This document shows, piece by piece, positions 53,805 to 62,329 of a DNA stretch of 64,000 nt. The stretch is taken from contig NZ_JASHIZ010000007.1 of assembly GCF_030733425.1 (NCBI RefSeq), forward strand, positions 118,899-182,898. The letters run 5' to 3'. The translations under genes were made by a program, and so were the position numbers. The notes beneath the pieces are model-generated. The model was not told the origin of the DNA. It did no database searches and worked only from the letters and a program-made list of their open reading frames with translations. This stretch comes from Roseovarius sp. MMSF_3350 (GTDB lineage Bacteria > Pseudomonadota > Alphaproteobacteria > Rhodobacterales > Rhodobacteraceae). The first letter of the stretch is position 1. Every line of letters starts with the position of its first letter.

Positions 53805-55145
53805 TTATTCCCCGGAGACCGGGAGAAACTCCGTATCGCGGGCGAAACACTGCCCGGGGGCTGCGACCAACCCATCGCCGAACACGGTGTCGCGCCCCGG
53901 CGCACCAAGGTCCTTGGCGCAGCGCACCATCTCTGCGACGGTCCTATCCAGCGAAACAGCCGGCGCGCGCGCACGCTGCACCGCGAGCGAAGCGGTCACG
54001 AACGGCGCGGCATAGGACGTACCCGACTTGAGCCGCCCTCCGGAGACCGAAGCGGCCGCCCAGATCCGCACACCAGGCGCGGCAAAATTGATGTACGGCC
54101 CGTGATTGGCCTGACGATACACGTCCTCTTCGCGATCAATCGCCGTCACGGCGATGACCGTCTCGAACGCGGCCGGGTAAGCCGGCTCGGCTCCCGGTCC
54201 ATCATTGCCCGCCGCGGCAACCAGCGCCGTCTCGACCGCGGCTGCCCGGCTGATCATCTCCTCGAGGATCGCGTTGTACGGTCCGGAAAAGCTCATGTTG
54301 ATGACATCCACATCAGCCGTCATCAACAAGTCCATCGCCGAGGCGAGTGAATAGACGTCCGCCTGCTCGCCGAGATAGCCGCGGTGGAATGCTTCGACCG
54401 CGACCAGTTCGGCGTTGGGCAGCAGTCCCGGCACGCGATAGTCCAGCCGCCCGATCAGCATCGCCGCAATCGCCGTACCATGCTTGCGCCCGGCCTCCGC
54501 CCGTTCGCCCAGGTCCGCCTGGTGGACGACGAGCTTCTGGCCGCTGAGCGCTGGATGATCCTGGTTGATGCCGGTATCGATCATTCCGATCCGTGGTGCA
54601 TAGATGCTGGGCCAACCGGACCAGCCTATCATTTCATGCGCATCGCAGCCCGCTTCGTCACACAGAAACGCGTCTGGCGTGTAGAAGTGGTTCTCATCCA
54701 TCAAGGCCCCTGGCAGCAAACCGCCAAGATCGGCCAGCGCGTCCTCTATCGAACGTCCGGTCGGCGGATCCAGCCGGTACAACCGGCCCTCCAGCAGGTC
54801 GTTCGAAGCAGTGGCGCGAACTTCGTAGCCAGCGTCGATCGCAGGCGTGATGCTCATTCCCGCCGGCAAGAGCAGCAGGATTTCCGGAGGTGGCGGCGGC
54901 GATTGCGTGGGTCGAGCTGAACGCGGCCGGTTCGCCCGTGTCCTTGTCTGGCGTCGGGCCGGTCGCCAGGACTCCCTGCCGCCGCTTCCGCCACTGCCTG
55001 CGCCGCTTCCGGCTCCCGATCCGCCCGATGCATGTGCCATGCCCAGATGCGTCAGGGCCGGTGCAGTATAGGCCGTGGCACCGGCAAGCCCGATACGTTT
55101 CAGAAGCCGGCGGCGGGTCAGGTCCGGGCGGTCGTCGTCAGTCAT
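53805..55145 (-). CDS. Tat-exported subtilisin-like (S8) serine peptidase
   Basis: A 446-residue S8 peptidase. Leader 1-39 (TRRRLLKRIGLAGATAYTAP...) carries a TRRxLLK twin-arginine motif, followed by a Gly/Ser linker (40-56) and an Arg/Pro-rich segment. The catalytic domain spans about 185-435, with D190 (RIGMIDTGIN), H222 (KHGTAIAAM), oxyanion N314 (AAGND) and nucleophile S377 (SGTSYAAPF). All are present. The segment about 90-180 may be a propeptide-like or accessory domain. It is first in the operon with the peptide and kinase-PqqD genes, so it may mature or degrade the peptide outside the cytoplasm. ATG 55145 fits the leader. Confidence 0.88.
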   Translation of the reverse strand: MTDDDRPDLTRRRLLKRIGLAGATAYTAPALTHLGMAHASGGSGAGSGAGSGGSGGRESWRPARRQTRTRANRPRSARPTQSPPPPPEILLLLPAGMSITPAIDAGYEVRATASNDLLEGRLYRLDPPTGRSIEDALADLGGLLPGALMDENHFYTPDAFLCDEAGCDAHEMIGWSGWPSIYAPRIGMIDTGINQDHPALSGQKLVVHQADLGERAEAGRKHGTAIAAMLIGRLDYRVPGLLPNAELVAVEAFHRGYLGEQADVYSLASAMDLLMTADVDVINMSFSGPYNAILEEMISRAAAVETALVAAAGNDGPGAEPAYPAAFETVIAVTAIDREEDVYRQANHGPYINFAAPGVRIWAAASVSGGRLKSGTSYAAPFVTASLAVQRARAPAVSLDRTVAEMVRCAKDLGAPGRDTVFGDGLVAAPGQCFARDTEFLPVSGE

Positions 55146-55191
55146 TGGCCAAAAGCTCCTGTTCAAAGGCTTGGTGACAGCGCAAAAAGAG

Positions 55192-55219
55192 AGAACGTGC
55201 AGCGCAAGCTGATTATTCC
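55192..55219 (-). promoter_or_regulatory. ECF-type promoter GGAATAA-N15-CGTTCT for the peptidase operon
   Basis: Minus-strand GGAATAA (55219-55213), 15 bases, CGTTCT (55197-55192), about 47 bases before ATG 55145. It matches the divergent promoter at 55251-55277 in both boxes, differing by one base in spacing. This suggests both are read by the adjacent ECF sigma factor. Confidence 0.6.
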
Positions 55220-55250
55220 AGACTGAATATAGATTTTCGCGCGCCGGGAG

Positions 55251-55277
55251 GGAATAAATCCCGCCACGGCCCGTTCT
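55251..55277 (+). promoter_or_regulatory. ECF-type promoter GGAATAA-N14-CGTTCT for the sigma/anti-sigma operon
   Basis: GGAATAA 55251-55257, 14 bases, CGTTCT 55272-55277, about 50 bases before ATG 55327. It is the same pair of boxes as on the peptidase side, consistent with autoregulation. Confidence 0.6.
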
Positions 55278-55326
55278 GGTTATGTAATACAGCTTGCAAC
55301 CGCTCCCGCCCACAGGACACCCCCGC

Positions 55327-55851
55327 ATGACTGACGATGTCAGACAGCAAATCATCGAACTGCTACCCAGGCTGCGGGCTTTTGCGCGGTCTCTCGCGCC
55401 AGGCTGGGATCAGGCGGATGATCTCGTGCAGCTCACGGTCGAGAAAGGTTTGCGCAATCTTTCGGGCTTCACCGAGGGCACCCGGCTGGACAGCTGGCTT
55501 TTTCGTATCATGCGCAACGCGTGGATCGACCAGCACCGCGCGCGACGGGACGCTGTCGAAATCGGCCAGGTCGACATGGCACAGCAATTGGTGGGTGAGG
55601 ACGGACGTCGGGTCACCGAGGCGCGTCTGGAACTGGTACGCGTTCGTGGGGCGATGGACGCCCTGCCTCAGGAACAAAGAGAAGTCCTCATGTTGGTTTG
55701 CGTGGAAGGGTTTCGCTACCGCGAGGCAGCGGACGCGCTGGATATTCCCGTGGGGACTGTCATGAGCCGGTTGGCCCGCGCCCGCGCTACGCTCGCATCC
55801 GAGCTGGGCATGCAGCCCGAGACCGCGCCGAAAAAAGGAGAAGCGCGATGA
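55327..55851 (+). CDS. ECF-type RNA polymerase sigma factor
   Basis: A 174-residue sigma-70 family ECF protein. Region 2 (about 10-75) has WDQADDLVQLTVEKGL and TRLDSWLFRIMRNAWID. Region 4 (about 105-160) has LPQEQREVLMLVCVEGFRYREAA and the HTH GTVMSRLARAR. ATG 55327 (MTDDVRQQIIELL) is used. It is coupled by ATGA to its membrane anti-sigma gene and divergent from the peptidase-peptide-kinase operon. It is related to the EcfG/ECF26 type, but no PhyR or NepR gene is nearby. Confidence 0.9.
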   Translation: MTDDVRQQIIELLPRLRAFARSLAPGWDQADDLVQLTVEKGLRNLSGFTEGTRLDSWLFRIMRNAWIDQHRARRDAVEIGQVDMAQQLVGEDGRRVTEARLELVRVRGAMDALPQEQREVLMLVCVEGFRYREAADALDIPVGTVMSRLARARATLASELGMQPETAPKKGEAR

Positions 55852-56555
55852 ACACGCCAAATCACGTAGAGGTAAGTGACGAGATGCTGATGGCCCTTGC
55901 CGATGGTGAACTTGATGGCGCAACGGCTGATGACCTGCGCGCAAGGATCGAACAGGATCCCGATCTTGCGGCGCGCTATGCCTTGTTTGCCGAGACGGCC
56001 GCATCGCTGCGCGCGGCCTTTGCTCAGGGTGCCGTTCCCGAGCATCTTGTCAGGGCTGTTCGCAGCACCGCCATCACAGAAAGCCAGGATCGGTCCGGGG
56101 CCACGGTCGTGCCCATGCGCCGCCGCATCGCGTGGCCCTTGGCACTTGCGGCGTCCCTGGCAATCGGCATCGGGTTCGGCTGGACCCTGCAGGACAGGTT
56201 TGCTCCAGCCGGCGCGGCAACGCTCGAACATGCGGCCGCCGCCCTGTCCGACGTGCCTACGGGACAGACCCGGGACGTTGCCGGTCTCGGACCGGCACGG
56301 GCGCTTGCCAGCTTTGAGACTGACCAAGGCCTATGCCGTCTCATTTCGGTGCAACCGGTGGTCTCCATACCCCGAAGGATCCTGGCATGCCGAGAAGCGG
56401 GCGGGTGGACTGTTGCCGTGAGCGTCGCGGACGGTTCAGGCGATGGGTTCTCACCGGCAAGTGACGCGGCGACAGAAATGCTGGATCTGTACCTGGATAC
56501 GATCGGCGCGGGCCAGCCCCTGGATGCGGCAAGCGAAGCGAAGATCTTGAAATAA
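55848..56555 (+). CDS. Transmembrane anti-sigma factor
   Basis: A 235-residue protein. The N-terminal part (about 1-65) is the acidic helical anti-sigma domain (SDEMLMALADGELDGATAD) without zinc ligands. One transmembrane helix is at about 89-108 (IAWPLALAASLAIGIGFGWT). The C-terminal part is periplasmic, with two cysteines (LCRLIS, LACREAGG). It overlaps the sigma gene by 4 bases. It probably holds the sigma factor at the membrane until an envelope signal is sensed. Confidence 0.83.
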   Translation: MNTPNHVEVSDEMLMALADGELDGATADDLRARIEQDPDLAARYALFAETAASLRAAFAQGAVPEHLVRAVRSTAITESQDRSGATVVPMRRRIAWPLALAASLAIGIGFGWTLQDRFAPAGAATLEHAAAALSDVPTGQTRDVAGLGPARALASFETDQGLCRLISVQPVVSIPRRILACREAGGWTVAVSVADGSGDGFSPASDAATEMLDLYLDTIGAGQPLDAASEAKILK

Positions 56556-56832
56556 GAATGGATGAGAGTTCTCGGGTCCTTTCATCAAGCTTATCGTCGC
56601 TCGCAAGGCCTTCTGCCCGTCGCTCTGTTCGCGATCACCTCCAACCGCCCACCGGTCATCGCTTCGCCGGATCAAGTCAGCCAGGGTTCGCCTCGAAATC
56701 ATGCGATCCTGCACGTGAGATATGCGAAGCGATACACGCCCAAGAAAACGGGACCTATTCAGCGACCCCGCAAATGAGCGCTATCGGGGCAGAGCTCCAA
56801 GTGAGCGTAGAGGAGCTGATTTGCTGGGATTT

Positions 56833-56907
56833 TGGCTCCGGCGGTAGGGATCGAACCTACGACCAATTGATTAACAGTCAACTGCTCTACCGCTGAGCTA
56901 CGCCGGA
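56833..56907 (-). tRNA. tRNA-Asn (anticodon GTT)
   Basis: A 75-nt cloverleaf on the minus strand: acceptor TCCGGCG/CGCCGGA (7 bp), D stem GCTC/GAGC, anticodon arm GTTGA-CTGTTAA-TCAAT with GTT, and T arm GTAGG-TTCGATC-CCTAC. The discriminator G and CCA are encoded (TGGC on the plus strand at 56833-56836). No integrase or direct repeat at its 3' end suggests an attachment site. The 277 bases before it (56556-56832) hold nothing I can recognise. Confidence 0.95.
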
Positions 56908-56977
56908 ATACCGGGGGCGGATATAGCAACCTCGTCTGGCGGCGTCCAGAGGGATTGTGACAAATTTTTCTGCACCG

Positions 56978-57880
56978 TCAGATTAATGCGAACCGCGAGG
57001 AGGCGGTCAGTTTTCCATCCGGCGCAACCAAACTTCTTCCATGAAGATCAATGAGATGTGACAGGACGTTGCGGGCCGCCGCTGGCAGTAGCGCCGCTGG
57101 CGTGTCGGTATAGATGCGCCGCGCCAGCGTCTGCGCGTCCGCCGGGCTGTCGCGCAGCGCTTCCAATATCGCCGTCTCGCGTCCCACCCGGTGCGCGATC
57201 AGCCAATCAAGCCGCCCCATCGGGTCGGTGATCGGGGCGCCGTGGCCCGAATGGAACACCTTCGCCCCGCGCGCCCTCAACCGTCGGCAGGAGGCCATGA
57301 AATCCGTCAGGTCCCCGTCGGGCGGCGCCACCAGCGAGCTGGCCCAGCCCATCACGAGGTCGCCGCAAAACACCGTGTCGCCCATGGCAAATGCCAAGTG
57401 GTTGCCCAGGTGCCCCGGCGTCCAGAGCGCTTCCAGCGCCCATCCCTCCGCTTCGATCACCGTACCGTCGCGCAACGTGACGTCCGGCGCAAACCCGGCC
57501 TCCACGCCTTCGCCGGCATCCTCGAGCCCGGCGGCAGCCAGCCGCGTCATGATCGCGCTGCGCCCCGATCCCGACGGCCCGAAGGCATGCACCTGCGCCC
57601 CTGTCTCGCGCGCCAGCCGAGGCGCCAGCGGGGAATGATCCACATGGCTGTGCGTGACCAGCACGTGGCTCACCCTTTGCCCCGCCTCGAGCGCCCCGAG
57701 TATGGCCGCCAGGTGCGCCGCATCGTCGGGGCCGGGATCGATCACGGCGATGTCCGTGTGGCCCACCAGATAGGTGTTCGTTCCCCAGAACGTCATCGGC
57801 GAGGGGTTGTCGGCCAGCACCCGTCGCAGGCCGGGGGCCAGGTCCTCGGCGATGCCGGGGGTAGGGCGGTCGTCATTCAT
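56978..57880 (-). CDS. MBL-fold metallo-hydrolase (glyoxalase II/LACTB2-like)
   Basis: A 300-residue metallo-beta-lactamase-fold protein. Zinc motif THSHVDH (HxHxDH), then TPGHLGNHLAF, CGDLVMGW and HSGHGAPITDP supply the remaining ligands. The winged-helix C-terminal end (about 215-295, LARRIYTDTPAALLPAAARNV) matches LACTB2/hydroxyacylglutathione hydrolase-like enzymes of uncertain substrate. It is divergent from the histidine kinase gene with 46 bases between starts. Confidence 0.87.
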   Translation of the reverse strand: MNDDRPTPGIAEDLAPGLRRVLADNPSPMTFWGTNTYLVGHTDIAVIDPGPDDAAHLAAILGALEAGQRVSHVLVTHSHVDHSPLAPRLARETGAQVHAFGPSGSGRSAIMTRLAAAGLEDAGEGVEAGFAPDVTLRDGTVIEAEGWALEALWTPGHLGNHLAFAMGDTVFCGDLVMGWASSLVAPPDGDLTDFMASCRRLRARGAKVFHSGHGAPITDPMGRLDWLIAHRVGRETAILEALRDSPADAQTLARRIYTDTPAALLPAAARNVLSHLIDLHGRSLVAPDGKLTASSRFALI

Positions 57881-57926
57881 CTGCTTGGCTCTTTCCGATC
57901 GGGATCGTCGCGGATAGGTTTAGCCC

Positions 57927-59231
57927 ATGTCGTTTCGCTGGCTCAAACCCTATATGCCCCGGTCGCTTTACGGCCGCGCCATCGCGATCCTGCTGCTGCC
58001 GGTCATCACCCTGATGCTGGTGGTCTCCATCGTCTTCGTGCAGCGGCATTTCGAAGGCGTGACCAAGCAGATGACCCGCACCGCCAGCCGCGAGGTCGAG
58101 GTGCTGCTCGACGCCGCCCTTCCGCCGTCCGAAATCGGCGATTCGCGACTGGCGCGAAACCTGCGCATCTCTGTCGAGGAATTGCCTCTCGACGCGCTGC
58201 CCGCCGGCGACAGCCGCCGCTGGTACGACTTCACCGGCGGCTACGTCATCGCCGAGTTCAACCGCCTCCTGCCCATGCTGCATGCACTGGAACTGCCCGA
58301 TGACCAGGTCGTGCATCTTTATTTCGCCTTGCAGGAAGAGGGTCTGCGCATGACCTTCGACCGGCGCCGCGTCTCGGCCTCCAACCCGCACCAGCTCCTG
58401 GTCTACATGTTCTTCTTCGCCGCGTTGATGACCGTGATCGCCTATTTCTACCTGCGCAACCAGCTGCGCCCGATCACGCGTCTGGCCAGTGCGGCGCAGG
58501 CGTTCGGCCGTGGCCGCCATGTCGATTACTGGCCCTCCGGCTCGACCGAAGTGCGCGCCGCGGGCGCCGCCTTCATCGACATGCGCGCCCGGATCGAGCG
58601 CCAGATCGAACAGCGCACGCTCATGCTCTCGGGCGTCAGCCACGACCTGCGCACGCCGATCACCCGCCTGAAACTGGCGCTCTCCATGCTCGACGCCGAG
58701 GATCGAGAGCCGTTGGAACAGGACGTGGCCGACATGGAGCGCCTGATCAACGAGTTCCTCGATTTCGCCCGCGGCGCGCAGGAAGCCGCGCCCGAATCCA
58801 CCGATCCGCAGGCGCTGGTCGCCCGGATCGTCGAGGATTTCCAGCGCGGCGGAAAATCCGTGCAGCTTGGCCCCTGCGAAGGGAAGGGCGAGGTACTGCT
58901 GCGCCCCGGCGGCGTCCGCCGCGCTATCGAGAACCTGCTCGGCAACGCGGTGCGCTATGGCACAAGGGCAGAAGTTTCGGTCCAGCTGACCGACCGTGCC
59001 CTGCGCATCCGCATCGAGGATGACGGCCCCGGCATCCCGCAGGCACAGCGCGAAGAGGCGCTCAAACCCTTCGCTCGGCTGGACGAGGCCCGCAACCAGA
59101 ACCTCGGCACCGGGGTGGGGCTGGGCCTGGCCATCGCGATGGATATCGCCCGCGCCCATGGCGGCACATTGCGCCTGGGTCAGAGCGACCGGCTGGGCGG
59201 GCTGCAGGTCGATTTCGTGATCGGCCGCTGA
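57927..59231 (+). CDS. EnvZ-type sensor histidine kinase
   Basis: A 434-residue inner-membrane kinase. Two helices (about 14-38 and 158-178) flank a periplasmic loop. A HAMP-like segment (about 180-230) leads to the DHp domain with phospho-acceptor H239 in SGVSHDLRTPITRLKLAL. The ATPase domain has NLLGNAVRYG, EDDGPGIP and GTGVGLGLAIAMDI. It resembles osmosensor EnvZ. No response-regulator gene is adjacent, so its partner must be elsewhere. Confidence 0.9.
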   Translation: MSFRWLKPYMPRSLYGRAIAILLLPVITLMLVVSIVFVQRHFEGVTKQMTRTASREVEVLLDAALPPSEIGDSRLARNLRISVEELPLDALPAGDSRRWYDFTGGYVIAEFNRLLPMLHALELPDDQVVHLYFALQEEGLRMTFDRRRVSASNPHQLLVYMFFFAALMTVIAYFYLRNQLRPITRLASAAQAFGRGRHVDYWPSGSTEVRAAGAAFIDMRARIERQIEQRTLMLSGVSHDLRTPITRLKLALSMLDAEDREPLEQDVADMERLINEFLDFARGAQEAAPESTDPQALVARIVEDFQRGGKSVQLGPCEGKGEVLLRPGGVRRAIENLLGNAVRYGTRAEVSVQLTDRALRIRIEDDGPGIPQAQREEALKPFARLDEARNQNLGTGVGLGLAIAMDIARAHGGTLRLGQSDRLGGLQVDFVIGR

Positions 59232-59271
59232 CAGACGCCGGGCCGGGGCAGGGGCTGTTCCCGGGGGGACT

Positions 59272-62200
59272 TCACGCTTCGGCGGCGGCGTCGGCCTTGC
59301 GCTCCTTGGGAAAGAAGCTGAAATAGAACACCGGCGCCGCCACCAGCGTCAGCACCGAGGCAAAGCCCAGCCCGCCCATGATCGTCACCGCCATCGAGGC
59401 AAAGAACGCGTCCCACAAGAGCGGGATCATCCCCAGGATCGTCGTCGCCGCCGCCAGCACCACGGGGCGCAGGCGCGAGGTCGACGCATCCAGCACCGCC
59501 CGCCGGAACGGCACGCCGTCGGCACGCACGAGGTCGATCTCCTCGACCAGGACGATGCCGTTCTTGATCAGCATCCCCGACAGGCTCAGCAGCCCCAGAA
59601 GTGCCGTGAACGAAAACGGCAGTCCCGTGCCCAGAAGGCCGATCACCACGCCGTTGACGCTCATCGGCACCAAGAGCCAGATGATCACGGGTTGGCGGAT
59701 CTTGCCGAACAGCAGCACCGAGATCAGCACCATGATCAACAACGACACTGGCAGCTGCTTGCCCAGGGCCGTCTGCGCCTCGGTCGAGCTCTCGTATTCG
59801 CCGCCCCATTCCAGCGCATAGCCCTCGGGCAGGTCCATCGCCTCGACCGCGCCGCGCAGCTGACCAAAGACGCTGGCGGCATTCTCGCCCGCCGGAACCC
59901 CGGCCTGGACCGATATCGTCGGCACCCTGTCGCGGCGCACGAGGAAGGTGTTCTGCGCCTCCCAGCCGAACCCGTCTGTGATCTGCGCCACCGGGATATA
60001 GCCCTGCGCCGCGTCCGAATAGACCGGCAGGTCGGCCAGGTGCTCGGCGCCCTCACCACCGGCGCTGTCGGCCCGCATGATGATCGGGATCAGCCGGTCG
60101 GCCTCGCGGTAGAACCCCACCTGCACGCCATCGGTGCCAAATTGCAGCGCCTGCGCCAGGTCGTCACGCGCCACACCCGCCGCCTTGGCCCGCTCGTCGG
60201 CGAAGCGCGGCACCAGCGTCAGTTCCCGCTCGCGCCAGTTGGTACGCAGGTCCATCAGCCGGTCTGACGCCCCGACCATGACCTCTTCCGCCTCAACGGC
60301 CAGTTGCCGCAACACGTCCGCGTCCGGCCCCGAGAACCGCGCCTCGATCGGCGCCCCGCCGCCGGGGCCAAAGGCCAGCCGCTCGGTGCGGAATTCGCCC
60401 CCTGGCAGGGCGTCGCGCCCGAAGGCCTCGACATCGGCCCGCAGGGCCGGGATCTGCTCCAGCGTCTCGGTACGAATGATCAGATGACCATAGGTCGGCA
60501 GCGTCTCCTCCGGGGCGTAGGTCAGCATGAACCGCGTCGCGCCGCCGCCGATGAAGGTGGCGACCGACACAACGTCGTCGCGCTCGGCCAGCCACGCCTC
60601 GACCTGGGCCATGTCCTGCGACACGCGGTGAATGCTGGCCCCCTGCGGCAGCTTGTAATGCACGTAGAACAGCGGCGTGTTGGAATCCGGAAAGAACTGC
60701 TGCTTGACCTGCGCAAAGCCCATGTAGCACAGCACCGTCACCCCGATCAGCCCCAGGATCACCAGGTAGCGCACCCGCAGCGCGCCGGACAGCACCGCGC
60801 GGTAGGCGCGAAAGAGCGGGCCGGCATAAGGGTCATGCCCTTCGCCGCTGCCCACTTTGAAAAAGTAGTGCCCCAAAAGCGGCGTCGCGGTGATCGCCAG
60901 CACCCAGGACAAGAGCAGGGATATCCCGATGACCGCGAAAAGCGAGAACAGGAACTCGCCCGTGGCGTCGGGGCTCAGGCCGATGCCCGCAAAGGCCATG
61001 ATCCCGATCACCGTCGCGCCCAGCAACGGGATCTGCGTCTTGCTGGCCACGTCCTCCGCCGCGTCGCGGGCCGACTTGCCGCCCGCCATGTCGCCCTGCA
61101 TCCCCTCGGCCACCACGATGGCGTTGTCCACCAGCATCCCCATCGCGATGATCAGCGCCCCCAGCGAGATACGCTCCATCTCGATCCCGAAGACGGCCAT
61201 CAGGAACACCGTGCCCACCACCGTAAGAAGCAGTGTGGATCCCACCACAACGGCCGACCGCCAGCCCATGAAGACCGCCAGCACCAGCACCACGATCGTC
61301 ACCGACATCGCCAGGTTCAGCAGAAAGTCGTTCGAGGCCTCGTCCACCACCACGTGCTGCTGGTAGATCGGGTGCAGTTCCACCCCGGCGGGCACGTCGC
61401 GCATCAGTTCGGCCAGCCGCGCATCCACCCGTTTGCCCACGTCTACGATGTTCAGGTCCGCCTTGCCGGCCACCCCCAGCGTAAACGCCTCCTTGCCCTG
61501 GAACCGGATGATCTCGGTCGGCTCCTCGACGCGGTCACGCTCGACCTGCGCGAGGTCCAGAAGGTCGATTACCTCTCCGCCCACGCCGATGGTCAGGTTG
61601 GCGATCTCGTCCACCGTGTCCGAGCCCACCGGCGCCTGGACGCGGATATCCTGCCCATTCTGCCGGAAACTGCCCGCCGGCGTGCGCGTGTCCGCTTCAG
61701 ACAGGGCGCCGGCGATGGCGTCCGGGCTGACGCCCAGGTTGGTGATGATCGGAACCCGCGCATTGACGTAGATCGCCTCCGACGGCAGCCCCGCCACCGC
61801 CACGTCCGCAACGCCTTCGACCGCCAGCAGTTCACGCCGCAGGTATTCCGAGATCTCGTGCACTTCGGCATCCGAATAACCCGGCGCGGTCAGCGCGTAG
61901 AACACGCCGAAGACGTCGCCGAAATTGTCGTTCACGATGGGTTGCCCGGCCTCGGACGGCAGGTTGCGCGTCGCGTCCTCGACCCGGTTGCGCAGCTTGG
62001 TCCAGATCGCGGGCAGTTCCGTGCCGTCATAGGTGCTTTCGATATTCACCGAGATCCGGCTGACCCCGGGCTTGTTGGACGAGGTGATGAAGTCGATCTC
62101 GCCCATCTTCTGGATTTCCGACTCGATCGGCTCGCTGACCTCGCGCGCCACCTGCTCGGCCGAGGCGCCGGGATACTGCGTGATCACGATGGCGTTCTTG

Positions 62201-62325
62201 ATGGTAAAGGCCGGGTCTTCGAGCCGCCCGATGGTGGCAAACCCCCAGATCCCGCCCAGAAGGCAGCTCAGCATCAGGATCCACGTGATGAGCGACCTGT
62301 CGATCGAGGCCCGCGCGATGGACAT
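59272..62325 (-). CDS. RND-family multidrug efflux permease
   Basis: A 1017-residue inner-membrane proton/drug antiporter of the AcrB/MexF-like hydrophobe group with twelve helices and two large periplasmic loops. It has GSTLLLTVVGTVFLMAVFG, IIAMGMLVDNAIVVAEGMQG in the first half and GMLIKNGIVLVEEIDLV in the second half. The proton-relay Asp is in MGMLVDNAIV, but AcrB has a double Asp there, so this is the single-Asp subgroup. The gene starts 4 bases after the adaptor stop. No outer-membrane TolC homologue is encoded here. Confidence 0.93.
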   Translation of the reverse strand: MSIARASIDRSLITWILMLSCLLGGIWGFATIGRLEDPAFTIKNAIVITQYPGASAEQVAREVSEPIESEIQKMGEIDFITSSNKPGVSRISVNIESTYDGTELPAIWTKLRNRVEDATRNLPSEAGQPIVNDNFGDVFGVFYALTAPGYSDAEVHEISEYLRRELLAVEGVADVAVAGLPSEAIYVNARVPIITNLGVSPDAIAGALSEADTRTPAGSFRQNGQDIRVQAPVGSDTVDEIANLTIGVGGEVIDLLDLAQVERDRVEEPTEIIRFQGKEAFTLGVAGKADLNIVDVGKRVDARLAELMRDVPAGVELHPIYQQHVVVDEASNDFLLNLAMSVTIVVLVLAVFMGWRSAVVVGSTLLLTVVGTVFLMAVFGIEMERISLGALIIAMGMLVDNAIVVAEGMQGDMAGGKSARDAAEDVASKTQIPLLGATVIGIMAFAGIGLSPDATGEFLFSLFAVIGISLLLSWVLAITATPLLGHYFFKVGSGEGHDPYAGPLFRAYRAVLSGALRVRYLVILGLIGVTVLCYMGFAQVKQQFFPDSNTPLFYVHYKLPQGASIHRVSQDMAQVEAWLAERDDVVSVATFIGGGATRFMLTYAPEETLPTYGHLIIRTETLEQIPALRADVEAFGRDALPGGEFRTERLAFGPGGGAPIEARFSGPDADVLRQLAVEAEEVMVGASDRLMDLRTNWRERELTLVPRFADERAKAAGVARDDLAQALQFGTDGVQVGFYREADRLIPIIMRADSAGGEGAEHLADLPVYSDAAQGYIPVAQITDGFGWEAQNTFLVRRDRVPTISVQAGVPAGENAASVFGQLRGAVEAMDLPEGYALEWGGEYESSTEAQTALGKQLPVSLLIMVLISVLLFGKIRQPVIIWLLVPMSVNGVVIGLLGTGLPFSFTALLGLLSLSGMLIKNGIVLVEEIDLVRADGVPFRRAVLDASTSRLRPVVLAAATTILGMIPLLWDAFFASMAVTIMGGLGFASVLTLVAAPVFYFSFFPKERKADAAAEA

Positions 62326-62329
62326 GGGC

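Noticed and set aside
56833..56977. tRNA-Asn 3' end as an integration site
   Set aside because: No integrase, no repeated tRNA end and ordinary neighbouring genes.
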